Part shown: one piece after another, positions 1 through 9,566 of the stretch | Layout of the letters: each line of letters begins with the position of its first letter | Position numbering within the stretch: the first letter of the stretch is position 1 | Assembly (NCBI RefSeq): GCF_013868055.1 | Contig: NZ_JACEOL010000036.1 | Span: forward strand, 62,001-126,000 | Reading direction: 5' to 3' | From: Thermoactinomyces mirandus | GTDB lineage: Bacteria; Bacillota; Bacilli; Thermoactinomycetales; Thermoactinomycetaceae | DNA length: 64,000 nucleotides | Notes under the pieces: generated by a model | The model's input: the letters and a program-made list of their open reading frames with translations, nothing else | Told to the model about the DNA's origin: nothing | Database searches by the model: none | Program-made: the position numbers and the translations under genes

Positions 1-647
1 ATCATCGGCGGGGCGAGGACTTTGTAGAGAATCCCGTTCTTGTGTATATCGAACCGTATGCCTCTTCCACCAGTGAACTGGTGACCGAGCTGCTCCAATA
101 CCAGGATGGCCGGTTGGCAATGGATACCTTGGAAGCGACTGCGCTTTTGGCCGGAATTGTCGTCGATACAAAAAATTTTGCTTTTCGCGCCGGTTCGCGG
201 ACTTTTGAAGCCGCTTCTTTCCTGCGCCGGCACGGGGCTGACCTGATGATGGTACAGTCCCTGTTGAAAGAGGATTTGGGGCAGTATGTGAAAAGAGCGG
301 AAATCATAAAGAATACAGAAATTTACTTTCAGAACATCGCTGTTGCTGTGGGGCTGGAAGATGAGGAATATAATCAGTTATTAATTGCCCAGGCAGCAGA
401 TACCCTTTTGAACATGCAGGGAATCCGTGCTTCGTTTGTGATCGGAAGAAGAGAAGATAATCTGGTCTCTATCAGTGCACGCTCCCAGGGGGAGATCAAC
501 GTACAGGTAATTATGGAGGAGTTGGGCGGAGGAGGCCATTTGACCAATGCAGCCTGCCAACTGGAGGATGTGTCTTTGGCGGAAGCAAAAAAAATCCTGT
601 TGGACGTATTGGAAAGAAATATTAGAGAGTGGGGGCCGGTAACATGA
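1..647 (+). CDS. gdpP: Cyclic-di-AMP phosphodiesterase GdpP, C-terminal part (left-edge truncated)
   Basis: This is the DHH-DHHA1 end of a GdpP/YybT-type membrane phosphodiesterase, which hydrolyses cyclic di-AMP. The open frame runs in from the left edge: the first readable codons give an HRRGEDF segment, which fits the end of the family's DHHRR motif. After it come the DHH linker and the DHHA1 domain, with a glycine-rich GGGGH motif near residue 175 of the visible part. The upstream membrane, PAS and GGDEF-like domains lie outside the window. The stop codon overlaps the rplI start as ATGA, so the two are translationally coupled, as is usual for gdpP-rplI in Bacillales. Identity is firm; the true start is not visible. 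Confidence 0.93.
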   Translation, partial: HRRGEDFVENPVLVYIEPYASSTSELVTELLQYQDGRLAMDTLEATALLAGIVVDTKNFAFRAGSRTFEAASFLRRHGADLMMVQSLLKEDLGQYVKRAEIIKNTEIYFQNIAVAVGLEDEEYNQLLIAQAADTLLNMQGIRASFVIGRREDNLVSISARSQGEINVQVIMEELGGGGHLTNAACQLEDVSLAEAKKILLDVLERNIREWGPVT

Positions 648-1090
648 AAATAATCTTGCTCAAAGATATAAAAGGGACTGGCAAAAAGGGAGAAATTAAA
701 GAGGTAGCGGAAGGTTATGCCCGCAACTATTTGATTCCGCGCAAAATGGCGGTTGCGGCAACCGAAGGGAATGTGAAGGCCCTGAAGGAACAAAAGAAAC
801 GGGAAGCGAAGCGGAAAGTGCAGGAGCAGAAAGAGGCGGAAGCACTTGCCCGAAAATTGAGCGACCTGAAAGTGGTCCTTTCTGTCAAAGCAGGTAAAGG
901 CGGACGGCTCTTTGGTTCTATCACGTCAAAGCAAATCAGCCAGACTTTGAAAAAGAACCATCAATTGAATGTGGACAAGAAAAAAATTCAATTAAACGAA
1001 CCGATTCGCTCGTTGGGAGTTACCAAAGTCCCGGTTAAACTTCATCCGGAAGTAACGGCGACCCTCTTTGTGCACGTGGTTGAAGAATAG
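644..1090 (+). CDS. rplI: 50S ribosomal protein L9
   Basis: Ribosomal protein L9 binds 23S rRNA near the L1 stalk and helps maintain the reading frame. The 148-residue product has the family's normal length. It begins [13 protein letters not shown], followed by the N-terminal RNA-binding fold, a lysine- and glutamate-rich central helix (about residues 45-75) and the C-terminal domain. I chose the ATG at 644 because it overlaps the gdpP stop and gives the conserved N-terminus; a longer GTG-started frame adds five non-conserved residues. It sits between gdpP and dnaB, as in many Firmicutes. Confidence 0.97.
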   Translation: MKIILLKDIKGTGKKGEIKEVAEGYARNYLIPRKMAVAATEGNVKALKEQKKREAKRKVQEQKEAEALARKLSDLKVVLSVKAGKGGRLFGSITSKQISQTLKKNHQLNVDKKKIQLNEPIRSLGVTKVPVKLHPEVTATLFVHVVEE

Positions 1091-1239
1091 GGACACACTT
1101 CGCCGTGCCAGGAGTGCGGGCCTTGCATCATGTCCGGGAAGCAACCGGATGTCTCCAGGGTCAGGTTATGTTTTTGGACAGTCGCGGCACTCCACCAAGG
1201 TCTGGAGTGCTTTTTTGCGAATTTGGAGGGATAAGGAAG
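1091..1239 (+). promoter_or_regulatory. Structured rplI-dnaB intergenic leader with possible antiterminator
   Basis: The 149 bases before dnaB are rich in self-complementarity. A terminator-like hairpin lies at 1187-1210. Its left arm GCACTCC (1187-1193) can pair instead with GGAGTGC at 1111-1117, which would block the terminator. A second small hairpin, TCCGG/CCGGA, lies at 1133-1149. This arrangement resembles a transcription attenuator controlling dnaB, but no known riboswitch class is recognised and no ligand is proposed. Confidence 0.4.
1187..1216 (+). terminator. Intrinsic terminator before dnaB
   Basis: A perfect 8-bp stem (GCACTCCA at 1187-1194 with TGGAGTGC at 1203-1210) is followed at once by six T. 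It ends rplI transcripts or acts as an attenuator for dnaB. Confidence 0.75.
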
Positions 1240-2589
1240 ATGAGTGATTTGTTTGCTGATCGACTCCCGCCTCATAATCAGGAAGCAGAACAAGCCGTAT
1301 TGGGAGCAATTTTGCTTGACCCTTCTGTTCTCATTTCTGTCAATGAGCGATTGAAATCGGAAGATTTTTACCGTCAGGCTCATCAAAAACTGTTCCAGGT
1401 GATGAATGAACTGGCCGACAAGGGTGAGCCGGTTGATCTGGTAACACTGACGGCAGAATTGAATGATCGAAAGCTGTTGGACGAGATTGGCGGAGTCCCG
1501 TATTTGAATGAATTGGCCAGTGTCGTGCCGACTGCGGCCAATGTCGGTTATTATGCCAAAATTGTAGAAGAAAAGGCCATTTTAAGGCGTCTGATTCGCG
1601 CAGCAACCCAGATAGCAGCTTCCGGATATACGCGACAGGAAGAACTTGGGCAACTTCTTGATGAAGCAGAACGGAAAATATTGGAGATCTCCCAGCGAAC
1701 TATTCGGGGTGCCGGTTTTATTTCGATTCATGACGCTTTACTGGAATCTTACGAACGAATTGAGGCGCTTCATTTCAATAAAGGCGGCATCAGCGGGATT
1801 CCTACCGGATACGTGGATCTGGACCGGATGATTTCCGGACTGAAAGGGTCGGAACTGATTATTGTGGCGGCACGACCCAGTATGGGGAAAACCGCTTTCG
1901 CCCTGAATCTGGCGCAAAATGTGGGAGTGCGTGTTGGAAAGACCGTAGCCATCTTCAGTCTGGAAATGTCCGCCTCGCAACTGGTAACCCGGATGTTGGC
2001 AGCGGAAGGAAATATTGATGCACAGGCGTTTAGGACGGGGAATTTAAATGAGGAAGATTGGGAAAAGCTAACAATGGCCATGAGTACATTAAGCGAGTCC
2101 CCGATCTTTATCGATGATTCCCCTGGCATAACCATTTACGATATTCGTGCCAAACTGCGCCGCCTGAAAGCGGAACATGGTCTGGGACTGGTGGTGATTG
2201 ACTATCTGCAATTGATCCGGGGACGCGGAGGCGATAGCCGGCAACAGGAAATTTCCGAGATTTCACGCTCGTTAAAACTGCTGGCCCGGGAATTTGATGT
2301 CCCTGTTATTGCCTTATCCCAATTGTCAAGGGCTGTTGAGCAGCGCCAGGACAAGCGTCCCATGTTGTCCGACTTGCGGGAATCCGGCTCGATTGAGCAG
2401 GATGCCGATGTGGTCACGTTTTTGTACCGAGATGATTATTATCATGAGGATTCGGAGAAGCCGAATATCGCCGAGCTGATTATTGGAAAGCAGCGGAATG
2501 GCCCGGTTGGGAAAGTCGAATTATTATTCTTGAAAAACTACAATAAATTTCTAAGTTTGGAAGTAAAACGCGCACCAATTCCCGAATGA
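1240..2589 (+). CDS. dnaB: Replicative DNA helicase DnaB
   Basis: This is the hexameric 5'-3' replicative helicase (called DnaC in B. subtilis). The 449-residue protein has the N-terminal DnaB domain, a linker, and the RecA-like C-terminal domain with Walker A ARPSMGKTAF near residue 210, a Walker B-like VVIDYLQLI and the DLRESGSIEQDAD segment. A longer frame opens at 1105, but it runs through the terminator hairpin. The ATG at 1240, after a strong AT-TGGAGGGATAAGG ribosome site, gives the conserved start MSDLFADRLPPHNQEAE. It lies downstream of rplI and upstream of purA, a conserved Bacillales order. Confidence 0.97.
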   Translation: MSDLFADRLPPHNQEAEQAVLGAILLDPSVLISVNERLKSEDFYRQAHQKLFQVMNELADKGEPVDLVTLTAELNDRKLLDEIGGVPYLNELASVVPTAANVGYYAKIVEEKAILRRLIRAATQIAASGYTRQEELGQLLDEAERKILEISQRTIRGAGFISIHDALLESYERIEALHFNKGGISGIPTGYVDLDRMISGLKGSELIIVAARPSMGKTAFALNLAQNVGVRVGKTVAIFSLEMSASQLVTRMLAAEGNIDAQAFRTGNLNEEDWEKLTMAMSTLSESPIFIDDSPGITIYDIRAKLRRLKAEHGLGLVVIDYLQLIRGRGGDSRQQEISEISRSLKLLAREFDVPVIALSQLSRAVEQRQDKRPMLSDLRESGSIEQDADVVTFLYRDDYYHEDSEKPNIAELIIGKQRNGPVGKVELLFLKNYNKFLSLEVKRAPIPE

Positions 2590-2624
2590 TTGACTAACTT
2601 TTTTTATTAATGTTCGATTTTTTA

Positions 2625-2654
2625 TTGACTTGTTTTAAGCATTGCTGATAAAAT
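2625..2654 (+). promoter_or_regulatory. Sigma-A-type promoter of purA
   Basis: TTGACT (2625-2630) and TAAAAT (2649-2654) are separated by 18 bases in the dnaB-purA gap. The purA ATG lies about 80 bases downstream. No purine riboswitch or clear PurR box was identified by eye. Confidence 0.6.
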
Positions 2655-2735
2655 GAGCATGTGGTTAGGGTATATTCGGATGATATGATACGACGGAATC
2701 CCCTAGCAAAACCTCGTCTCAGGAGGGAACGATAT

Positions 2736-4019
2736 ATGTCCACGGTTGTTGTAGTTGGTACCCAATGGGGAGATGAAGGGAAAGGGAAAATAACCGATTA
2801 CCTTGCTGAAAAAGCTGAAGTTGTTGCCCGTTATCAAGGCGGAAACAACGCAGGGCATACAGTTGTGTTTGATGGAACACGGTACAAACTGCATATGATC
2901 CCTTCGGGAATTTTTTACAAGGAAAAAACCTGTGTGCTTGGCAATGGAATGGTGATAAATCCGCAAGCACTGGTTGAAGAGCTCGATTATTTACATGAAC
3001 GTGGAGTTTTTACCGATAATCTGAGGATTTCCGATCGTGCCCATGTGATCATGCCGTATCATCTGCGGATGGATGTGGCGCTTGAAAATCGGAAAGGCTC
3101 TGAGAAAATTGGTACGACGGGTAAAGGGATTGGGCCGGCATATATGGACAAGGCTGCGCGCGTTGGCATTCGGATCAGTGATTTGCTTGATCCGGAGCAG
3201 TTCAAAAACAAACTGGAACGGAATCTGGCGGAGAAAAACCGCATTTTGGAACTTTATCAAGTGGAAGGTTTTTCTTTTGAGGAGATCTATGAACCGTATT
3301 TGGAATGTGTTGACCGCATTCGGCAATATGTAACCGATACTTCTGTTGTCCTGAACGATGCGATTGATCAGGGAAAACGGGTATTGTTTGAAGGGGCCCA
3401 GGGAGTCATGCTGGATATCGACCAGGGAACCTACCCGTTTGTCACTTCTTCCAACCCGGTGGCGGGAGGAGTATGCATTGGTTCAGGAGTCGGTCCGACC
3501 AAAATCCATCAAGTGATTGGCGTTGCCAAATCTTATACGACAAGGGTTGGGGACGGACCTTTCCCGACGGAATTGCATGACGAAATCGGAAACCGGATTC
3601 GCGAAGTTGGAAGGGAATACGGAACGACCACAGGCCGCCCCAGACGGATAGGCTGGTTTGATTCGGTGGTTGTGCGGCATGCGCGCCGGGTCAGTGGAAT
3701 AACAGGATTATCGTTAAATTCACTGGATGTTTTGACAGGACTGGATCGGGTGAAAATTTGTGTTGCCTATGAAGTGGATGGCAAACGGATTGAAAATTAT
3801 CCGGCTGACCTGAATGTCCTGGCAAGATGCAAACCGGTCTATGAGGAATTGCCCGGCTGGAAAGAGGACATTACGGGAATTCGCAGCATTCATGAGCTTC
3901 CGACGGGAACACAGCATTATATCGAACGGATATCCCACTTGACCGGAATTCCGGTTGCCACTTTCTCTGTGGGGCCGGGAAGGGACCAAACGGTTCAGGT
4001 TCGCCCTGTTTATGCCTGA
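2736..4019 (+). CDS. purA: Adenylosuccinate synthetase
   Basis: PurA joins IMP and aspartate with GTP to form adenylosuccinate, the first committed step to AMP. The 427-residue protein has the N-terminal GTP-binding loop [11 protein letters not shown] (residues about 8-18), the NNAGHTV segment with the catalytic His, the [12 protein letters not shown] motif and the [11 protein letters not shown] segment. The ATG at 2736 follows a strong AGGAGGGA ribosome site and gives the normal N-terminus [12 protein letters not shown]; the frame extends upstream to 2661 without conservation. It has its own promoter and ends in a strong terminator shared with convergent rlmH. Confidence 0.98.
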   Translation: MSTVVVVGTQWGDEGKGKITDYLAEKAEVVARYQGGNNAGHTVVFDGTRYKLHMIPSGIFYKEKTCVLGNGMVINPQALVEELDYLHERGVFTDNLRISDRAHVIMPYHLRMDVALENRKGSEKIGTTGKGIGPAYMDKAARVGIRISDLLDPEQFKNKLERNLAEKNRILELYQVEGFSFEEIYEPYLECVDRIRQYVTDTSVVLNDAIDQGKRVLFEGAQGVMLDIDQGTYPFVTSSNPVAGGVCIGSGVGPTKIHQVIGVAKSYTTRVGDGPFPTELHDEIGNRIREVGREYGTTTGRPRRIGWFDSVVVRHARRVSGITGLSLNSLDVLTGLDRVKICVAYEVDGKRIENYPADLNVLARCKPVYEELPGWKEDITGIRSIHELPTGTQHYIERISHLTGIPVATFSVGPGRDQTVQVRPVYA

Positions 4020-4024
4020 AAAAA

Positions 4025-4063
4025 ACCTCCCGGAAGTCACCATGCTTCTGGGAGGTTTTTTTA
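4025..4063. terminator. Bidirectional terminator between purA and rlmH
   Basis: A hairpin of about 12 bp (ACCTCCC-GGAAG at 4025-4036 pairing with CTTCT-GGGAGGT at 4045-4056) is flanked by T-runs in both directions. It sits between convergent purA and rlmH. Confidence 0.85.
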
Positions 4064-4540
4064 TTTGTGATAGGTTTCTCCCCGGATAATTTTAAAGGAG
4101 CGGTAGATTTGTTCCAGCAAGAACAGGCGAATCAATTGATGAGGGAAAGTCATTTTTGAAAGGGAAAGAGAAAGGTTGGCCCGTTTCAATACGGCAGGGG
4201 ACAAGCCATAAGACCCGCCGGTGACAAATGCCAGATGGCTTTTCCCATAGGTGGCCAGCTGGTCCATTTTTCTGGCGAATTCCGTTGAGGTAAAAGACCT
4301 GCCTTCGATCGCCAGCACAATCACATAGGAATCCCGGGAACAGTAACGCAAGATCCGTTCCCCTTCCTTTTCCAGAATCCGTTCCATTTGCGAAGGACAA
4401 ACGGGATCATTGGCTTTTTCTTCCGCAACCTCGATCATTTCCATCCTCGCATAAGGGGCTAACCGCTTCAGGTACTCAGCACAAGCCCGTTTTAAATATT
4501 TTTCTTTCAGTTTGCCAACAGCTATGATTTGTATTTTCAT
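4061..4540 (-). CDS. rlmH: 23S rRNA (pseudouridine-1915-N3) methyltransferase RlmH
   Basis: RlmH is a small SPOUT-class methyltransferase that modifies pseudouridine 1915 in helix 69 of 23S rRNA using S-adenosylmethionine. The 159-residue length from the internal Met matches the family exactly. Visible features are the MKIQIIAVGKLKEKY start, the FVTGGSYGL knot motif near residues 103-111 and the LSLSKMTFPHQL C-terminal segment. The frame extends five codons upstream (MKGFF), but the internal Met gives the conserved start. It is a conserved neighbour of the walRK-htrA region in Bacillales. Confidence 0.96.
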   Translation of the reverse strand: MKIQIIAVGKLKEKYLKRACAEYLKRLAPYARMEMIEVAEEKANDPVCPSQMERILEKEGERILRYCSRDSYVIVLAIEGRSFTSTEFARKMDQLATYGKSHLAFVTGGSYGLSPAVLKRANLSLSLSKMTFPHQLIRLFLLEQIYRSFKIIRGETYHK

Positions 4541-4565
4541 AAAAAACCCTTTCACAGAGAAAAAA

Positions 4566-4751
4566 CTATTTCGTGTTTGGCTCCATTGCTTTCAGCTGAT
4601 ACTTCGGCTTGTTTCCGCACCATTTGCATTTGGCGCGGGAAGGAAGGGACCCGCAAACATCCATGATCGGAGGAATCCCGTAAGTATCTACAAAATCATC
4701 AAGAGTAATATCCACATGTTCTTCACAAGCATACCAGATGCTTTCTTTCAA
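4566..4751 (-). CDS. CxxH/CxxC small protein
   Basis: This 61-residue protein belongs to the small CxxH/CxxC family found next to rlmH and htrA in Bacillales. The paired metal-ligand-like motifs are visible as CEEH near residue 9 and CKWC near residue 42, so a zinc site is likely. It starts with TTG after a GAGGAGA ribosome site. The function is unknown. The spacing to rlmH (25 bases) suggests a shared transcript. Confidence 0.85.
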   Translation of the reverse strand: MKESIWYACEEHVDITLDDFVDTYGIPPIMDVCGSLPSRAKCKWCGNKPKYQLKAMEPNTK

Positions 4752-4845
4752 AAAAATCTCCTCACTTCAATTCAAATCGATGCCGAAAGATGAAAAAATG
4801 AAACAAGTGAAAGCCGTGTCCCAGGCCACCCTTTTCATTTCCTGT

Positions 4846-6030
4846 TTATCGCTGGAAGGTTTTGGGGGCTTCCCCCAATATGACGTCTGCCATTTTTTTC
4901 TGACCGCTCCGATAGTAAGTGACGGTAACTTTCTGACCGATTTCCGTTTTTGTGTACAGATATTTCCGGAGTTCCGAGCTGTTTGAGATCTTCTGGTCAT
5001 CAATGGCGACAATCACGTCGCGTGGCTGGAGCCCTGCTTGACCAGCCGGACTGTTTTTTACCACTTCAGCCAGGGCCACTCCTTCACGGACCGAATTGGG
5101 CAATTGTAAATCCTGGAGCACGTAAACGGGAAGCTGGTCCAGATCTACCAGGCTGGTTCCCAGATAAGGCCGGTCGACCTTGCCGTTTTTCACAAGGGAT
5201 TCGATGATGGGACGGGCTTCATTTGCGGGAATGGCAAAACCAAGACCTTCCACCCCGTATTCGGAAATTTTCAGGGTGTTGATTCCGATCACCTGCCCGG
5301 CAATATTAGCCAGTGCTCCGCCGCTGTTGCCCGGATTGATTGCTGCATCCGTCTGAATGACATCGGTAGCCATGTTTCCGCCAACGTCAATGGTTCGTTT
5401 GGGAGAACTGATGACTCCAACTGTAATGGAGCGCCCGAGCCCAAGCGGGTTTCCGATTGCGATAGCCGGTTCTCCGGCTTTTAATGTGTCAGAATCGCCG
5501 AATTCCGCCACTTTTGACACATATTGATCATCGATTTCCAGGACCGCCAAATCAGTATATTCATCGCTTCCGAGGAGTTTGGCGTTCACTTCGTGGTGCT
5601 TGCCGTCATCGGTGGAGATGTTGACCCGGAAGCTGGACCCGCCCTCGATAACATGGTTGTTGGTTACAATCAAGGCTTTTCCGTTTGCTTTCCTGAAAAT
5701 AATACCCGATCCCGTTCCCTGCTGGACCTGTTCGTTGCTGAAAAAGTCGCCGGAAGTTTTCAGATTGATGACAGAGACAACGGCTGGTCCCACATTGTTT
5801 ACGGATTGGGTGATCTTTGAATTAACCTGGTAACTGGTTGTTTTTTGGTCAAACAGTTCTTCTTTCTGGTCCGTAGGTGTGGGAATGATTCCTTTTTCCA
5901 TGAGAAATGGAGACAGGAATAAGACAACAAGCCCACCAATGATTGCAGACACAAAGGTAACCCAAATTGGTGGGGAAGAAAATCTTTTTTTCGATTGATC
6001 CTGATAATCCGGTTCATCATAAAATCCCAT
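4846..6030 (-). CDS. htrA: HtrA-like membrane-anchored serine protease
   Basis: This is a DegP/HtrA-family quality-control protease anchored in the membrane with its catalytic domain outside. The 394-residue protein has a cytoplasmic N-tail, one membrane segment (about residues 23-43), a chymotrypsin-like domain and a C-terminal PDZ domain (about residues 285-385). The catalytic triad is visible as NNHVIEGG (His), YTDLAVLEID (Asp) and NPGNSGGA (Ser). The start follows an AGGAGGGA ribosome site. In B. subtilis the corresponding gene (yyxA) ends the walRKHIJ cluster; here a small divergent gene separates it from walJ. Confidence 0.95.
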   Translation of the reverse strand: MGFYDEPDYQDQSKKRFSSPPIWVTFVSAIIGGLVVLFLSPFLMEKGIIPTPTDQKEELFDQKTTSYQVNSKITQSVNNVGPAVVSVINLKTSGDFFSNEQVQQGTGSGIIFRKANGKALIVTNNHVIEGGSSFRVNISTDDGKHHEVNAKLLGSDEYTDLAVLEIDDQYVSKVAEFGDSDTLKAGEPAIAIGNPLGLGRSITVGVISSPKRTIDVGGNMATDVIQTDAAINPGNSGGALANIAGQVIGINTLKISEYGVEGLGFAIPANEARPIIESLVKNGKVDRPYLGTSLVDLDQLPVYVLQDLQLPNSVREGVALAEVVKNSPAGQAGLQPRDVIVAIDDQKISNSSELRKYLYTKTEIGQKVTVTYYRSGQKKMADVILGEAPKTFQR

Positions 6031-6265
6031 GGCGTTCCCTCCTGCAAATTAATATACCCAAAATGAATAGTTTTTGATCAAGTTCCGTTGTTATCATTGT
6101 AAGTGATTTGTGTGTAGTTCATGTGAAAAAATTCAATTAAATCCGGGAGAATTGCCGCTTCCCCCCGGTTTGGCGCAAAGTTTTCACCCGGGCGATATAA
6201 AATAGGAAAAAAGAGGAGATAAATAGAAAAAGTATATATGTCAGGACAGATTAGGGGTTGGAAAT

Positions 6266-6529
6266 ATGGATCAACACAAACCCAGGAGGGTAAAACATTT
6301 GCGCTCGCTGAACCCGGGGGAAGAATTGGACTTGGCCGGTCAATTGGCAGATTTGAAGTTGCGCTTTTACCAACAAAGTGTATTATTGTCAGCACTCATT
6401 GATTTACTGGTCGAAAAAGAACTGATTGAAAAAGACGAAATTGCTCGTATGGCAGTAAAAATAGATAAAGATTTAAGCAAAGATTTACAGGAACCCAGTC
6501 AAAAACAGTTTTTCAAAAAAACGGAATAA
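6266..6529 (+). CDS. Small hypothetical protein between htrA and walJ
   Basis: An 87-residue charged protein that I do not recognise. It is predicted to be largely helical, with a leucine-rich central segment (about residues 22-60) and no membrane segment or cysteine. It stands alone on the plus strand between minus-strand htrA and walJ. The composition is acidic and basic mixed, which suggests a soluble, possibly coiled-coil, protein. The ribosome site is weak (GGGGTTGGAAAT before ATG), so the start is moderately sure. Confidence 0.6.
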   Translation: MDQHKPRRVKHLRSLNPGEELDLAGQLADLKLRFYQQSVLLSALIDLLVEKELIEKDEIARMAVKIDKDLSKDLQEPSQKQFFKKTE

Positions 6530-6558
6530 CAGGCAGGGGCAGCCTGACCCGGGCCACC

Positions 6559-7365
6559 CTAGGCTTTTACTTTTGCTTTAACCTCCTGCAGGGGAGTGGG
6601 ACGATCATGAAATGTCGGCCATAAATAAAAATCGCGGCCGCTTTTCATTCCCGTTTCTTCCAGGATGTTCTTCACAGTAAGGTGGGCCAGTTCACACACA
6701 TTGTTGTCCCTGCTGAGATGGGCCAGGTAGACATTCTCCCCGGTTCCTTTCAGAATTTCCGTCAGTGCCTCTCCCGCATCTTCATTGGATAAATGACCGG
6801 TATCACCTAGAATTCGCCGTTTTACATTCCATGGATATGTACCCATTCTCAACATCTCCACATCATGGTTGCTTTCCCACACCAGGGTGTCAATTCCCTG
6901 CAGCTGGTCAATGATGCGGGAGCTTACATAACCCAGATCGGTCACCGTGGCAAATGTTTCTCTTCCATGGCGGATCTGGTATCCGACCGGTTCCGCTGCA
7001 TCATGGGAAACCGGAATGCATTCAATCAGTACGTCCTCCAGTTCAAGGGCAGCTCCGGTTTCAATGACATTCTTGAGCGGTTCCGGGATGTTTCCGACAC
7101 TGGATGGCAAATGGTTCCAGGTCGATTCATTCATATAGACCGGTATCTGGAAACGGCGTGCCAAAACCCCGAGCCCTTTTACATGGTCAATATGTTCATG
7201 AGTGACAAAAATGGCTGTCAATGTGGACGGATCCACCTTCAGTTGCTGAAGGCGTTCTGTCAATTGTTTCCCGCTGATGCCGGCATCCACCAGAAACCGT
7301 GCCTGTCTTGATTCAATATATATGACATTTCCCGTGCTGCCACTGGCAAGTACACTAAATTTCAT
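6559..7365 (-). CDS. walJ: MBL-fold hydrolase WalJ (YycJ)
   Basis: WalJ is a metallo-beta-lactamase-fold enzyme of the WalRK operon, reported as a DNA exonuclease that links cell-wall control with DNA metabolism. The 268-residue protein starts MKFSVLASGSTGN and carries the metal motif THEHIDH near residues 55-61, with further ligands at PVSHDA and DTGHLSNEDA. The ATG overlaps the walI stop (ATGA), indicating coupling. It is the last gene of the walR-walK-walH-walI-walJ operon here. Confidence 0.95.
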   Translation of the reverse strand: MKFSVLASGSTGNVIYIESRQARFLVDAGISGKQLTERLQQLKVDPSTLTAIFVTHEHIDHVKGLGVLARRFQIPVYMNESTWNHLPSSVGNIPEPLKNVIETGAALELEDVLIECIPVSHDAAEPVGYQIRHGRETFATVTDLGYVSSRIIDQLQGIDTLVWESNHDVEMLRMGTYPWNVKRRILGDTGHLSNEDAGEALTEILKGTGENVYLAHLSRDNNVCELAHLTVKNILEETGMKSGRDFYLWPTFHDRPTPLQEVKAKVKA

Positions 7366-8156
7366 GTTTCATTCGTTCCCTTGCTGTTTGGATTGATGAT
7401 GGGCATTTTCTCAACTTCTTCATTTTGCCCGCGTCTGTTGGCCTGGATAAAAAGGTAATCTTTTCCGGATTCAAAGTACCAGTAAGGAATAAGAATATGT
7501 TCATTATCGACACTGTTATACACTTTTGAACGATAGGCAATATTGGCATTGCGAATCGTGGCGTGCTGGTTGAATTCCCAATTGGTGATAAGACGGTACA
7601 ATGCTGTGTGCACATTGGCCAGGGAGACCACGGACAATCTTTCCAGCTGGGTAAAATGAAGAACGCGGATCGATTCAATCTGGTTGTTTTTGAGATTGAC
7701 TTCCACTTTTCCGTTAAATAATGGAACCTGGTCAACAATCTGCACGTAAACACGGCGCTGTTTGGACGACAGTGCCTTATCATAGCGAAAATCGGAGAAA
7801 AAAGGAATCTGCTGTTTCAGAATCCGTTCCAAATCCTGTTCATTTTCAAAGGAAAGCCGCGGCGAGAATGTTTGGATATAACTTCCCTGCTCCTCTTTTT
7901 TCCACGGTTTTTCCAAATCGGAAACCACTGCTTTATAGACTCCCAACTGTTCAGGAACCATCTTTCTTTCCAGCAGGTCCATATTGGCCTTGACATGAAC
8001 CTGCTCCAGCAATTGTTCAATCTGTCTGCGATTAATCTGGTCTTCGTGGATGATTTTCGACTGTGTTTGTATCATCTGAATATATTGAGCGCCGAGAAAC
8101 AGATCGAGAATCAGAAAGCTGACAATCAGAATGTTTTTGGCTCGACTCCAGTCCAT
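7362..8156 (-). CDS. walI: Two-component regulatory protein WalI (YycI)
   Basis: WalI is a membrane-anchored accessory protein that, with WalH, holds the WalK sensor in check. The 264-residue product has one N-terminal membrane segment (about residues 8-27) followed by an extracytoplasmic domain of the YycI type. It lies 15 bases behind walH and overlaps walJ. The call rests on the membrane topology, size and invariable position in the wal operon, together with the YycI-like motif pattern. Confidence 0.92.
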   Translation of the reverse strand: MDWSRAKNILIVSFLILDLFLGAQYIQMIQTQSKIIHEDQINRRQIEQLLEQVHVKANMDLLERKMVPEQLGVYKAVVSDLEKPWKKEEQGSYIQTFSPRLSFENEQDLERILKQQIPFFSDFRYDKALSSKQRRVYVQIVDQVPLFNGKVEVNLKNNQIESIRVLHFTQLERLSVVSLANVHTALYRLITNWEFNQHATIRNANIAYRSKVYNSVDNEHILIPYWYFESGKDYLFIQANRRGQNEEVEKMPIINPNSKGTNET

Positions 8157-8171
8157 ATGGGTTCCTCCCTG

Positions 8172-9566
8172 TTATGGAGAACTGATCAAGGTTTGTTGCC
8201 CGGACAATGTCTTGACAACCCAGACCGGGGTTAATTTTACCTGCTTGTTTTTGTTGGAAGAATCTGCCTGATAACCTGGATAAATCCGTTTTACGCTGGT
8301 TAACGGGATTTTCCTTTTGGCCAGTTCCCCGAGAAGTGTCTCCCGGTCGGGAAGAGTTTGGCGCTTCTGTTGGGGATTTCCGGCGAGATAGAGAAGAGAA
8401 CGGTGATACTTGTTGACATTGACCACCTTATCAATGGGATTGGTCTGGACTTTGATTTCATCAGGGTGAATCAGGTCTCCTTCAGGCCAATAGACGGGAT
8501 AACCGTTCATGTAGAGCCGAAAGGTGAACTCACTGAACGCATTCTCCCCGGTTTCCACTTGGTCCAGCAAATAATTTCCGGTCCAGCCATGCGGACGTTG
8601 CACAAAGTTGTTCACCGCTTTTAGCTGCTGTTCCAGAGGCAGCATCTCACCGTCCTGCTCATCAACCGTCTCGCTGTAAACCATGAAATTTTCTGTTTTA
8701 TTGACGGTCATCATCTGTTCGTCATACATGTACAGGTCTTCGTTTTTATTGATGGGGATCGGACGCACATCCGGATCCTTGAATAACCAGCCAATCATGG
8801 TATTGGGCGAAATGTTCTCCAATTTGTATGTTTTTTTCACAATCGGAAGAGATGTATCCGGAAGATAGAACATCCGGGCAAAAGGTTCATTTTCATTGGC
8901 GGGTTCCCATGGATTTTTTCTGTTTGCAGGAACAGGAACCAGGGCAGGTGACGATCGGTTTCCCAGTTTGGCCAACATGGTTTCCAGATTAGTTTTTTTG
9001 AAACTGGCCTGTACTTGAACAATCTGCTGGTCTTCGTCAGAAATGAACCAGGCAAAGCTTTGCCGGTTTTCCTGATTGTAAAAAAACCACACCCGGCTAA
9101 CCGAAGAAAGCTGCAATATGGGAAAATACTGGGACAGCGATTCATTAAAGAAAGTGTCGAGATATTCCAGGGATACATCATCCGGAAAGGCGAGTTCCAC
9201 ACCTGGATACTGGGTAAATACTTTTTTCCACAGCTCCGGCTGGATGTCAACCGGCGATGCATCACTGAATGCGGATTGCTGGATCTGCCCCAGCAGTTGT
9301 TCATAATCCGGATCTTCCGGCAAAAGCCACGTGGCGGAGCCTTTCATGTGGACGATCATCTGGTTTGGAGCGGCCACCTGATAAACCTTGCGCTCGTTGT
9401 ATTTTTCGTCATAAATGTGATTTATGGTATACGATTCAAGCGGATCGTAAGGTTTTTTCCTGTCTCCGGGTGCATCTTTCCATAACAGACCTGTCAGTAC
9501 AAAGCTGGCCAGGACAAGACTGATCAACAATCCTGTTTTAAGGTGTTCCGACCATTTTTTATTCAT
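8172..9566 (-). CDS. walH: Two-component regulatory protein WalH (YycH)
   Basis: WalH is the second negative modulator of WalK. The 464-residue protein has a single N-terminal membrane helix (about residues 10-30) and a large extracytoplasmic YycH domain. Its start overlaps the end of walK by 8 bases, so translation is probably coupled. The length is close to the family's usual 440-460 residues. Confidence 0.92.
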   Translation of the reverse strand: MNKKWSEHLKTGLLISLVLASFVLTGLLWKDAPGDRKKPYDPLESYTINHIYDEKYNERKVYQVAAPNQMIVHMKGSATWLLPEDPDYEQLLGQIQQSAFSDASPVDIQPELWKKVFTQYPGVELAFPDDVSLEYLDTFFNESLSQYFPILQLSSVSRVWFFYNQENRQSFAWFISDEDQQIVQVQASFKKTNLETMLAKLGNRSSPALVPVPANRKNPWEPANENEPFARMFYLPDTSLPIVKKTYKLENISPNTMIGWLFKDPDVRPIPINKNEDLYMYDEQMMTVNKTENFMVYSETVDEQDGEMLPLEQQLKAVNNFVQRPHGWTGNYLLDQVETGENAFSEFTFRLYMNGYPVYWPEGDLIHPDEIKVQTNPIDKVVNVNKYHRSLLYLAGNPQQKRQTLPDRETLLGELAKRKIPLTSVKRIYPGYQADSSNKNKQVKLTPVWVVKTLSGQQTLISSP

